The notes under the pieces: generated by a model
The model's input: only the letters and a program-made list of their open reading frames with translations
Database searches by the model: none
What the model was told of the DNA's origin: nothing
Assembly (NCBI GenBank): GCA_016169945.1
Contig: JADLSH010000145.1
Span: 1,426,001 to 1,490,000, forward strand
Reading direction: 5' to 3'
Origin: Trachythela sp. YZ-2020
Lineage: Eukaryota > Cnidaria > Anthozoa > Malacalcyonacea > Clavulariidae
DNA length: 64,000 bases
Made by a program: the position numbers and the translations under genes
Part shown: one piece after another, positions 55,701-64,000 of the stretch
Layout of the letters: every line of letters starts with the position of its first letter
Position numbering within the stretch: the stretch's first letter is position 1

Positions 55701-58700
55701 GGTGTTGAGCATGGGGTTGTACAGTACTACCCCGATATTTCTCATTCTAATTAATTTATTTGTTGTTTCTTGGATATGGCAAGTAAAGAAAACGATAGTC
55801 AAGTAAAACAAAAGCCATGCTCACAACTGCGTTCGCAATTACGTTGCAAGTAGCAACGTTGCCTCCAGCAAAAAATTCATCTTAATGGATTAATTACCTG
55901 TTAACGTTCCCGGAAATGTTATAGTTAATTTACAATTACCAGTCAAAAAATAAAATGGCATAATAATATGAGGCCTATTTTCTACCTGTCAACTTCTTGA
56001 AGAAATCTGGCTCCAAGCCAATCATCCATATCTTTGTAAGTTAAATCAGCCTTCATCTATAACATCAAAATGATAGCAATTTTAAAGTGATGAATAAGTT
56101 AGCATGCAGTATTATCTAACATTAACAGTAAGTTATGTCAGTCTTCATCTACATCAAAATGGTAGCGATTTTATAATGTTGTAGGTTGACAATGTTATCT
56201 TATACGAGATCTTAAACATGCAAGATAAATCAGCCTTTATATTTTAGATCAATAGCAGTTTTATAGTGATGTATAGGATAACAGTATTATTTTGCATATA
56301 GCTAATGAACTTTGGTAATTTAGAACGCCTACATTATTTATATTACTAACATTTTTGCATTCGAGAAATAGCATTATCGTTCTTTTAAACAAGTAGCACT
56401 TAGTCAGTGAATTCACGTAAAGAATCCTAAACGTTAACGTCGTTGTGAGATGATATAAATAACATAGTAATTTGAACAAGAATAGCGCAATGGAATGTTC
56501 AAGGACTCGAATGGAATGTTTGATACAATTTATTGTATATATATTGTCACGATCAGTTCGAATAACAATGACATGGTTAATGAACACACCTCCACTGATG
56601 TCGCCATTGTTTTCCCCCTATAATTTCAGGTTCTGTGCCATCATCATAAATACTGAACTACATATATATAGCCGCACATGCAATAGTATGGTAAGTAAAT
56701 TGCACGTAACAACATTCCACGTCAAAACATTTTGTTTCATAGTAATGACATAATATATATCTGCAATATTGTGAACATTATTCATCCTACCTTTAATTCC
56801 TGTAGCACGACAACTGAACGATTCCTTATCATTTCTAGGCGGGTCCGCAATGCAATGTCTGAATTGAAACACACATAAACCAACGTTAGTAAACGAATAT
56901 AACTACAATTACTATTAACTACAATCTCGATAGGATTGGATATTGTCAAGTTATCATTCGATATATCAAACACTTAGAAATTTGCAGATACCTTCAAATT
57001 GCACAGATGCAAGAAATTCTTTACGAGCTTTTTCTTTCATTTCTTTTTTCAACTTTTCTTCTTCATTTTCTCCTTCATTACTTGGGGGAGCTGTGGTGGA
57101 GAAATACCTAGCTTACATTACATTACATTACATTACATTACATTACATTACATTACATTACATTACATTACATTACATTACATTACATTACATTACATTA
57201 CATTACGTTACATTACACGTTACGTTACGTTACGTTACACGTTACGTTACGTTACGTTACGTTACGTTACGTTACACGTTACGTTACGTTACGTTACGTT
57301 ACGTTACACGTTACGTTACACGTTACGTTACACGTTACGTTACACGTTACGTTACACGTTACGTTACACGTTACGTTACGTTACGTTACACGTTACGTTA
57401 CACGTTACGTTACGTTACGTGTGACATAATCGATAACATTAAGACATCTTGGACATTTTTGGTTAAACTTTGGCAAATATCTGGTGCTGTCATTTGCATC
57501 AAGGATGAACAGTCGCAAATAACAACATGATCAATTCTTCGTAAGCTATCTCTCTGACTTTAACTTAACTCCTTCTCGTTCGACAACTAAAATCGCCTGG
57601 AGTTGGGCAGAGTGAAATACTATTTTAGCATCGATCGATCGTATATGATCAAGATGAACGAGAATATCCACTAAATCAATACAAATTAGACAATCATGTG
57701 GAAATAGGTTATCGAACAGTAATCTACTATTTCCTTTCATCATCCTAACCGTATTTATAATAAAAAAATATCAAATAATATTATATACACAAGCTCTGGA
57801 TATGAGATATTCTGCAATCTGATTGGTTCTCTACTAGCAGGATATTAGCTCTTATAATATAGCCAGCCACAATGCTGCAATCTGATTGGTTGTCTACTAG
57901 CAGGATATTTTGTGATATCCTACTAGTAGAGCAATATCCTACTAGTAGGGAAAAAAACAAAATGGCTTCCAGATTTGTAAGCATGAATGATGAAGAAATT
58001 GGAGTTTTGCTTCAAAATAGCACGCTTAAGAACACAAAAAAGGCAACAAAATTTGGAATGAAGGTTTTTGACGGTAAGCCAAATGTAAATGTGTATAAAA
58101 TTTATACTTAAAAAGAAATTACGAAAAGTAAACATGTATCGCAAAATAATCGCTTTTTAATTTGCATTTGCCTGATTTGGCCATAAAAACAAAACAAAAC
58201 ATGAAAACATCTTTTATTTTTCGTTTAATTTTATAGAATGGAGCATTGTGGCTGGCTATATTATAAGTGAAATATTATATTCGCTCTCGTCGGATATTGG
58301 CTGATAGCCAACTCGGCGAAGCGCCTCGTTGGCTATCAGCCAATATCCGACTCGAGCTCATATAATATTTCTTACATATCCTGCTAGTAGAGAAAAGTAG
58401 AAAAATGGCTGGCAGATTTGGACAATTAAATGAAGAGGAAATTCAAGTTTTACTTGAAAAAAGTACGCCAGAATGTTCTGTTCATATCCAGAGCTCGTGT
58501 TTATAATAAAACAGTTATTCTACTCACTCTCGTCGTATGACTGATAGCCGGCTATCAGCTCATATACGACTCGAGTTCGTAGAATAACTGTTAATTATTT
58601 GGGTGACCAACATATATTCATACCCTATCGTTGCTTCAAATCTCAGTCCTCAAAACCTTTTTGGCTTTGTTACAGGGATATCACCCTCTCATGATTAAAA

Positions 58701-61700
58701 ACAAGCCAGTTTATAATATTTTCTTTAAAATTCGGTAAGATTATAAAGGTAGCATATAATCAGCCATCTTTCAGAGACAGAAAATATTGTTCACCCCCCC
58801 TCCCTAATGTTCACCACCCGGTTACCTGAAGCCACTTCTCCTACGCCTGGTTACAAGGTTATGCTATACCTGGTGGTGGAGTCTCTTGTTGTTTTGCTTT
58901 GTTTGCACTTTTCTTTCCTTTCTTTTCCACTTTCTTATCTTTTCCTCCCCCTCCTTTCTTCCCAACATCTTTCTCCTTTTCTTTTTCTCTCTCTCTTTCT
59001 TTCAGAGCTTCCGCCATTTTGTTTGCTTCTTCTTCTTGTTCCGCTTGATCCAAAGTTGCCTGGAAACAGCAGAAAAAACGAAATATTATTGTCCAAAGTT
59101 TCCTGGAAACAGCAGAAAAAACGAAATATTATTGTCCAAAGTTGCCTGGAAACAGCAGAAAAAAGGAAATATTATTGTCCAAAGTTGCCTGGAAACAGCA
59201 GAAAAAACGAAATATTATTGTCCAAAGTTTCCTGGAAACAGCAGAAAAAACGAAATATTATTGTCCAAAGTTGCCTGGAAACAGCAGAAAAAAGGAAATA
59301 TTATTGTCCAAAGTTGCCTGGAAACAGCAGAAAAAAGGAAATATTATTGTCCAAAGTTGCCTGGAAACAGCAGAAAAAAGGAAATATTATTGTCCAAAGT
59401 TTCCTGGAAACAGCAGAAAAACGAAATATTATTGTCCAAAGTTGCCTGGAAACAGCAGAAAAAGGAAATATTATTGTCCAAAGTTGCCTGGAAACAGCAG
59501 ACAAAACGACCGATTATTGTCCAAAGTTGCCTGGAAACAGCAGAAAAAAGAAATATTATTGTCCAAAGTTTCCTGGAAACAGCAGAAAAAACGAAATATT
59601 ATTGTCCAAAGTTGCCTGGAAACAGCAGAAAAAAGGAAATATTATTGTCCAAAGTTGCCTGGAAACAGCAGAAAAAACGAAATATTATTGTCCAAAGTTT
59701 CCTGGAAACAGCAGAAAAAACGAAATATTATTGTCCAAAGTTGCCTGGAAACAGCAGAAAAAAGGAAATATTATTGTCCAAAGTTGCCTGGAAACAGCAG
59801 AAAAAAGGAAATATTATTGTCCAAAGTTTCCTGGAAACAGCAGAAAAAACGAAATATTATTGTCCAAAGTTGCCTGGAAACAGCAGAAAAAAGGAAATAT
59901 TATTGTCCAAAGTTGCCTGGAAACAGCAGAAAAAACGAAATATTATTGTCCAAAGTTTCCTGGAAACAGCAGAAAAAACGAAATATTATTGTCCAAAGTT
60001 TCCTGGAAACAGCAGAAAAAACGAAATATTATTGTCCAAAGTTGCCTGGAAGCAGCAGAAAAAATGAAATATTATTGTCCAAAGCTGCCTGAAAACGGCC
60101 AATCTCGTACCCAGAGCCTGCAATCCTTTTCGCCAAGAGCCAGGATCACAAGAACGGTAGAAGAACGGCAGAAAATAGAATGTAATTGAAAAATAGATTT
60201 AATTTGGTGAATGAATGTTTATCTGTCAAGTAGCACAGACTGCAATTCAGAGAGTTGTACATAAGTTAACTGATATAAAATATTTATAGATTTGTTGGGT
60301 GAAATCTTCTATAGTTCTGCAATACAAAAACTTACCAAGATCTCAATGATACCAAGGGCGTGATAAAAGCCATCATAAACCAACTGTAAAATAAAAACAT
60401 CAACATTTAGATTATGATGTTTATAAGAACAGAAAAACTACTAATCAATGCTAACATGAACCAACATAAAGGGTTGCTTATATTATCACAACGGCCGACA
60501 TTTGAGTTGTGCAAAGACACCCATTACAAGTGATTCATCATTGCAACTGATTCTTAGTATAGTATGCATGCAATTTAGAAGCGCGAAGCTATCGACAGAT
60601 CAACACATTTATCTTTATTCAAAGGCCATAATCTTGAACTGACTGAACAACCGACCGACTGACACAGGCAAATAATTTTCAACATACTCTTTCATCAGGA
60701 TCGGATGGTAAAACGGGAGTTTCTGATTGGTTATCAGCTTTATCTCGCTTTTCTTTCGAAGATCGCTTGTCTTTCTTTTCTTTAGTTGAGGCGACATCTC
60801 CTGATTTGGGTCTTCGAGGAACAAGTGGAATTCTAGAGAAAATAACACTAAATTTATCAGCCCGTGCATCACACTTCCTCCCTACTTGCAGGAAAGCTAG
60901 GCAAACACAGATCCCTGCCTACATATGAGCCGTGCTAACACAGATCCCTGTCTACATATGAGCCGTGCTAACACAGATCCCTGCCTACATATGAGCCGTG
61001 CTAACACAGATCCCTGTCTACATATGAGCCGTGCTAACACAGATCCCTGTCTACACATGAGCCGTGCTAACACAGATCCCTGTCTACACATGAGCCGTGC
61101 TAACACAGATCCCTGTCTACATATGAGCCGTGCTAACACAGATCCCTGTCTACATATGAGCCGTGCTAACACAGATCCCTGTCTACACATGAGCCGTGCT
61201 AACACAGATCCCTGTCTACATATGAGCCGTGCTAACACAGATCCCTGTCTACATATGAGCCGTGCTAACACAGATCCCTGTCTACACATGAGCCGTGCTA
61301 ACACAGATCCCTGTCTACATATGAGCCGTGCTAACACAGATCCCTGTCTACATATGAGCCGTGCTAACACAGATCCCTGTCTACACATGAGCCGTGCTAA
61401 CACAGATCCCTGTCTACATATGAGCCGTGCTAACACAGATCCCTGTCTACATATGAGCCGTGCTAACACAGATCCCTGTCTACATATGAGCCGTGCTAAC
61501 ACAGATCCCTGTCTACACATGAGCCGTGCTAACACAGATCCCTGTCTACATATGAGCCGTGCTAACACAGATCCCTGTCTACATATGAGCCGTGCTAACA
61601 CAGATCCCTGTCTACATATGAGCCGTGCTAACACAGATCTCTGCCTACATATGAGCCGTGCTAACACAGATCCCTGTCTACATATGAGCCGTGCTAACAC

Positions 61701-63160
61701 AGATCCCTGTCTACATATGAGCCGTGCTAACACAGATCCCTGTCTACATATGAGCCGTGCTAACACAGGCGAAATGTCCTGATTTGGGTTTTCGAGGAAC
61801 CCCAGAAATTCTAGAGAAAATAACACCGAATTGTCAATTAACGGGCCTTGTCAGTCTGGGCATCACAGTTCCTCCCTATACCAACAGACAACCTCCTGCA
61901 TTAGATAGGTCGTCGAGGTATTATCTGGCTCATATTATCTGTCACTTACAAAGACTATGAGTTAAAATGAGTACAATTACCAGAACAATATTCGTCTTTT
62001 CGCGCCAAGCATGCCATATTTTGCTGTACGTCGTCACGTGGGACGGCAACGTGACGACGACCGCTATTAATTAATACAATTATAATACTATAATTATAGA
62101 GACGTAACTGAATAACTAAAAGTTCCACGGGAGTATTAGACGTCGTCCTCGCAATGCTTTACAATAGAAAAACACAGATTTTTACGTCTTGCATGTGTGC
62201 AAAGGTATTCCAAAATGGCTCAGTCAACTATATACTAGACCATTTGGTAATCTCCTCAAACTGTATCAAATTCATACGAGTGATAAAACACGACAAGTTT
62301 CTTTACAATCATCTATTTGAAGGAGTTTGGACGTCGTTCGTTGTCTCGTTGCCCTCCTTCATGTTTATTGAAACTAATACATAGTCATCGTCGTTGCAAG
62401 GTACGCTTAAGACGCTGCGATTAGTAAGACCGATATTTGAAAAATACACGGTAAACACCATCTCACAATACAAATACAGTTACTGTACAGTTATTAACAT
62501 TCAGAAAAAGCTAAAATCGGTAGCTGTAGTGAAATCTAAAGCTCTGTATTAAATTTTCACCTGTTTCTATGATCTTCTCCTTCAGACGTAGGACCTTCAG
62601 GAGTTTTTACATTTTCTCGATCTTTTCTACTTGATGTTTGTTTCACTTCATGTTGACTTCCATGTTCACTTCCTGATGACGATATTGTGGGAATAATAGG
62701 AGGGAGATCGACCAGAGGAATACGACAGATATCAGAGTATGCTTCGATTGGATTTTTACCTAAAATATTAAGTTTCGAAAAATTTATATAATTATCTAAC
62801 AATTTCTCAATCATAGTTGCTAAATTATTCGCAACATTCTCCGACCAAATAACTGGGAAGGCAGGGAAATTCCTTCCGTCAATACGTGTGTAGAGATGTC
62901 TATAACCATCCCTTAATAATCGACCAGCTAGTTCAAATGCAAATACGAGGTGTCATACCTTCAGCAGAGTTGTAATAATCTTTCAACACTCGATATGTGT
63001 CTTGATAACGGTCAACTTCAACTTGTATCAAAGTTAAATAATGATTAGTTAATAATCCCAGACGATCTTGAAGCCAACCTTCTTCCATTACAATATTTCG
63101 CTCATTTTCAGCCATTTCTTTACGATTGTCACAAATCTCGTACAATCTATCACATAGATC
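46694..63160 (-). CDS. SPEF2: Sperm flagellar protein 2 (CPC1-like), 3' part, 19 exons
   Basis: Exons: 63160-62959, 62759-62561, 60832-60688, 60383-60336, 59059-58870, 57090-56992, 56858-56791, 56056-55986, 55560-55461, 52661-52554, 51973-51896, 51484-51251, 51107-51027, 50690-50628, 50026-49868, 49456-49400, 48617-48537, 47260-47135, 46753-46694; phases agree, 2169 nt, 722 residues plus stop. Family features in order: a helical region with QVEVDRYQDTYRVLKDYY, the RIPLV...RIPLVPRR pair, a Lys/Glu-rich segment, DDWLGARFLQEV, an EF-hand-like region with EFVDWKKFL, LHLWFSEDSEYEDENDP, LNYEDFLLYFAMDENPIEG, and a C-terminal YQHPIIDDCIHICQRFKYH followed by NLKNLLRSERLD. SPEF2 and algal CPC1 belong to the central-pair C1b projection of motile cilia and sperm tails. 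Human SPEF2 is about 1820 residues, so roughly the N-terminal 1100 residues lie beyond the window. The first exon listed starts phase 0 after TTCCTGCAG. Confidence 0.92.
47384..47864. mobile_element. TTAA-flanked foldback MITE
   Basis: TTAA lies at 47380-47383 and 47865-47868. Ends are AGGTGACATGACACGAAAAT and its complement; arms of about 170 bp include ATGAGATAACTTATGGCTCG type matches. It lies in the SPEF2 intron between 48537 and 47260. Confidence 0.85.
47869..48080 (-). repeat. Dispersed TIR repeat (copy A), abutting the TTAA MITE
   Basis: It starts AGGTGGGTTTCACTAAACAC and ends TTTACTGACACCCACCAATA. It is an inverted, near-identical partner of 45003-45246. It lies immediately next to the 3' TTAA of 47384-47864. 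Confidence 0.75.
48205..48500. repeat. 14-bp repeats around a TTAGGG-like core
   Basis: Copies of ATATTCTCCCAAAT lie at 48209-48240 and 48430-48496. Between them are an inverted pair (CAGTAACTTACTGG / CTAGTAAGTTACTGG) and a degenerate TTAGGGTTGGGTTAGGGTTG tract at 48301-48340. It lies between SPEF2 exons 48537 and 47260. Confidence 0.6.
48969..49353. mobile_element. Foldback MITE with two TGACGTCA palindromes
   Basis: Ends are GAGTTCATTCTGCCTTTTCA and TGAAAAGGAGATTGAACTC, continuing (T/C)(G)GTCGAGAGC. Inside are inverted AACATTTTGCC blocks and two CRE-type palindromes, TATGACGTCATAA, at about 49187 and 49236. It lies in the SPEF2 intron between 49400 and 48617. Confidence 0.7.
52335..52530 (+). 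mobile_element. SINE copy arranged as an inverted pair
   Basis: A full body (CGCAACTGCTCCTGG, GGTCTAAAATATG, TTTCCATCTACAAAAACC, then TTTATCGAGCGAGATGCC) is preceded by an inverted partial copy of itself (ATTTTAGACCCAACC, CAGTTGCGAAAAATG). Together they make a foldback of about 50-bp arms in the SPEF2 intron next to the exon at 52554. Confidence 0.55.
52972..53014 (-). pseudogene. Duplicated acceptor and start of the SPEF2 exon at 52661
   Basis: The minus strand reads CATATTTCATTTGATTAG, then GATGTGAAAGTATTCC. The true boundary reads CATATTTGAGTTAATTAG, GATGTGAATGTATTCC. The copy would encode DVKVFL and then stop (TGA). It lies about 330 bp upstream in the same intron. Confidence 0.6.
53222..53602. 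mobile_element. G-rich MITE with 8-bp target duplication
   Basis: The target duplication GTCCAAAT lies at 53214-53221 and 53603-53610. Ends are CATAGTCGGATTTTC and GAAAATCCGCCTATG. The subterminal DNA has runs of G next to TGCAAAAT. It lies in the SPEF2 intron between 55461 and 52661. Confidence 0.8.
53877..53988. mobile_element. TTAACCCATTAA MITE in SPEF2 intron
   Basis: Ends are TTAACCCATTAACTGGCAGT and GCCAGCTAATGGGTTAA. A decayed relative of its middle (AAAATCGCCTGGAGTTGGGC) is seen near 57588. Confidence 0.65.
55072..55171 (-). other. Possible cassette (poison) exon in SPEF2 intron
   Basis: A 100-nt open stretch (TGKKSKNASKFSGSISEGKL, continuing to KDEDQ) lies between AG and GTAAGG within the intron joining 55461 to 52661. 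The flanking exons join directly in phase 0 and give the family-like sequence DFVVDWDVNVFRTPSP, so this exon is not needed. It is phase 0 to 1, and its inclusion would bring an in-frame stop in the next exon. The polypyrimidine tract is weak. It may be a regulated non-productive exon or chance. Confidence 0.3.
57114..57422. repeat. Pentanucleotide array (CATTA)n/(CGTTA)n
   Basis: About 310 bp of CATTA repeats pass into CGTTA repeats with interspersed ACGTTACA blocks. It lies directly upstream (gene sense) of the SPEF2 exon at 57090. Open frames through it are artefacts. Confidence 0.95.
57800..58110 (+). mobile_element. Crypton-like (DUF3504-type) first-exon fragment, copy 1
   Basis: On the plus strand an ATG at 57962 opens MASRFVSMNDEEIGVLLQNS, then TLKNTKKATKFGMKVF, followed by a donor (GACGGTAAGCC). 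The pattern (MA.RF...EEI..LL.....KNTKKATK) is what I recall from the N-terminus of abundant cnidarian DUF3504/ZMYM2-like tyrosine-recombinase genes derived from Cryptons. Two copies of CTGCAATCTGATTGGTT and several CCTACTAGTAGG palindromes precede it. No recombinase domain follows. It lies in the SPEF2 intron 58869-57091. Confidence 0.55.
58245..58590 (+). mobile_element. Crypton-like first-exon fragment, copy 2, with palindromes
   Basis: An ATG at 58404 opens MAGRFGQLNEEEIQVLLEKS and the similarity then ends. Before it is a palindrome at about 58270-58365 (TCGGATATTGGCTGATAGCC and its complement around CGGCGAAGCGCC), and after it a second at about 58530-58580 (GTCGTATGACTGATAGCC / GGCTATCAGCTCATATACGA). 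Both fragments sit in the same SPEF2 intron. Confidence 0.55.
59051..60091. repeat. 43-bp minisatellite, about 24 copies, each with a SPEF2 3' splice site
   Basis: Read on the gene strand each unit is: AATAATATTTCG, T-rich tract TTTTTTCTGCTGTTTCCAG, then GCAACTTTGGAC (or GAAACTTTGGAC). The T-rich tract, AG and following GCAACTTTGGA are the authentic acceptor and first 11 coding bases of the SPEF2 exon at 59059-58870. The array is therefore an amplification of that intron-exon boundary. Long plus-strand frames through it are artefacts of the repeat. Confidence 0.95.
60910..61768. repeat. 33-bp minisatellite, about 26 copies, in SPEF2 intron
   Basis: The unit is CATATGAGCCGTGCTAACAC followed by AGATCCCTGTCTA. 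A few units have CACATG or CTGCCTA. The period is a multiple of three, so frames stay open on both strands; no gene is implied. The array is bracketed by the exon start at 60832 and a degraded copy of that exon start at 61775-61830. Confidence 0.95.
61769..61900 (-). pseudogene. Duplicated 5' end of SPEF2 exon plus flanking intron
   Basis: The minus strand reads TTATTTTCTCTAG, then AATTTCTGGGGTTCCTCG and AAAACCCAAATCAGGACAT. This is a diverged copy of the exon start at 60832 (TTTTCTCTAG, AATTCCACTTGTTCCTCG, AAGACCCAAATCAGGAGAT). About 60 bp of upstream intron (AATAACAC, CATCACAGTTCCTCCCTA) is duplicated too. If spliced in, the frame runs into the minisatellite and stops at TAG. Confidence 0.8.
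62760..62958 (-). other. SPEF2 intron with an open, protein-like frame
   Basis: This 199-nt intron joins YYNSAEG to KNPIEAYSD. Without splicing, the upstream frame stops within 10 codons, but another frame is open for about 60 codons (FELAGRLLRDGYRHLYTRID, GRNFPAFPVIWSENVANN) and runs in frame into the next exon. An alternative start or exon form is possible; chance is equally so. Confidence 0.35.
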
Positions 63161-63869
63161 CTGCAGGAAATACAATGGAAAATATAGATACAGTTGTCAA
63201 ATCAGCAACACACTTTTAATATATGGTTGGTTGTACAATTAAGTTCACTTGCTAATTAATTATGCTCCTAATTTGAAAAGGGGGTAGAAATTGAGCGGGG
63301 TCCCATCCCAAATATCAACAGAATCCAGGGAACATTTCGCCCCGGCCCTGCAGACGCGACGGCGGTCCTGATGGGTAGTTCCATTCTGCCGAAAGATCCG
63401 ACATCAATAGAACGAGCAAGATGTGTTAGCAAGCACATGAAACCTACAAAATATTTGGACGTCTAATTCGTCCAAAAAATGAATTAAGATAAACACCCAA
63501 TATTGATATATAAGAAGATGTGGGGGTTCGAGCCTTGAGGGGGGTAAGCGCCATTACCCCCATAACATTTCGTGTTCTTAGAAACTTTGCCAGCGCCAAA
63601 GATTAAAAATCATGCTCAAGTCTCCAAATTTAAAATAATAGTTAGGTACAGCATTTTTCATTCCCGGTATCTAAAATACACCCAGCTTTTCAATTAACCT
63701 CGTCTTAATAATCTTAATTAGGCTCGATCTGCAGTTAACTAAAAACAATACGGCAATCTTACGTTAACTTCTTGATGTAACTCAACTTTAACCTCGTCGT
63801 CATATCTTATCATATATTATTATGTATATTTCATACACTATGTGATCTATTCCAGACAAAAGGCATAAT
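63161..63869. other. SPEF2 intron sequence to the right edge
   Basis: No exon is seen between the acceptor at 63161 and the satellite at 63926. The DNA includes GC-rich patches (GGGGTCCCATCCC, CGCCCCGGCCCTG) typical of MITE pieces. Confidence 0.5.
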
Positions 63870-64000
63870 TCGCTCTAAATGTCGAAGTTCTTCTTCAATG
63901 GAAATTTTCAGGTAGTTTGATCCTAACTGACCCGAAGCTTACTCTATATAGACGCTATACCTACACTGGCACCACACGTAACTGACCAGAAGCTTACTGT
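63870..64000 (+). repeat. Second copy of element head plus 51-bp satellite, cut by window end
   Basis: ATGTCGAAGTTCTTCTTC, then TTTTCAGGTAGTTTGATCCT and units of the same 51-bp satellite from about 63926 to the edge. The first unit has the extra-TA form (GCTATACC) and a further TATA insertion. Confidence 0.85.

Noticed and set aside
56943..57530. 195-codon frame with YITLHYITLH and YVTRYVTLR
   Set aside because: It is the pentanucleotide CATTA/CGTTA array, not a protein gene.
58807..60189. 460-codon plus-strand open frame with LSKVSWKQQKKRNIIVQ repeats
   Set aside because: It runs through the 43-bp minisatellite and the antisense of a SPEF2 exon. The coding strand is minus.
60910..61768. 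CRISPR-like regular repeats
   Set aside because: The repeats are directly tandem without unique spacers, and the genome is eukaryotic.
60897..61826. Open frames of about 300 codons on both strands (SVLARLICRQG; MSRANTDPCLH)
   Set aside because: Both are the 33-bp minisatellite. The period of 11 codons keeps all frames free of stops.

Overview
The window looks like nuclear DNA of an early-branching metazoan, most likely a cnidarian and less likely a sponge. It is AT-rich, its conserved animal genes are split into many small exons with GT-AG introns, it carries metazoan SINE, LINE, Copia, hAT, Tc1-type and Crypton-like remnants, and it holds several large minisatellites. The species cannot be named from the sequence. 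All exon models below were read by eye and checked by splice phase; no search was run.

Three protein-coding genes can be assembled, all on the minus strand. (1) 18900 to 5308: a GABA-B-type class C GPCR in 19 exons (about 1669 residues), with signal peptide, Asn/Thr-rich glycosylated linker, Venus-flytrap domain, seven membrane spans and an exceptionally long cytoplasmic tail (about 813 residues). The tail has a Cys-rich hydrophobic segment, two coiled-coil stretches and five copies of an undescribed repeat. (2) 44722 to 26179: PRPF38A, a spliceosomal B-complex factor, complete in 9 exons (323 residues), including a 42-nt micro-exon, an RS tail and a C-terminal motif like one in SART1. (3) 63160 to 46694: the 3' part of SPEF2/CPC1, a ciliary central-pair protein (19 exons, 722 residues, ending with its stop); its 5' part lies beyond the right edge. 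A short unidentified coding-like stretch ends 6 nt upstream of the PRPF38A start codon.

The rest is introns and spacers full of repeats. 1-5034 and 18901-26178 are gene-free spacers with LINE remnants, short minisatellites and MITEs. PRPF38A introns hold a Copia pol remnant (27.7-29.9 kb), a 2.5-kb array of a 51-bp minisatellite (32.1-34.55 kb), two TTAA-flanked elements (30.2-31.4 and 36.3-39.1 kb) and hAT or Tc1-like elements with intact target-site duplications (40.8-43.8 kb). SPEF2 introns hold a TTACA-type pentanucleotide array (57.1-57.4 kb), Crypton-like first-exon fragments (57.8-58.5 kb), a 43-bp minisatellite (59.05-60.09 kb) and a 33-bp minisatellite (60.9-61.77 kb).

The observations most worth a second look are: the repeat-bearing receptor tail; a minisatellite each of whose roughly 24 units carries a copy of the 3' splice site of the adjacent SPEF2 exon; a second minisatellite bracketed by a partial duplication of another SPEF2 exon; and a mobile-element head shared by three loci that carry different minisatellites. 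The three genes have unrelated jobs (signalling, splicing, ciliary motility), and I see no evidence that they work together.
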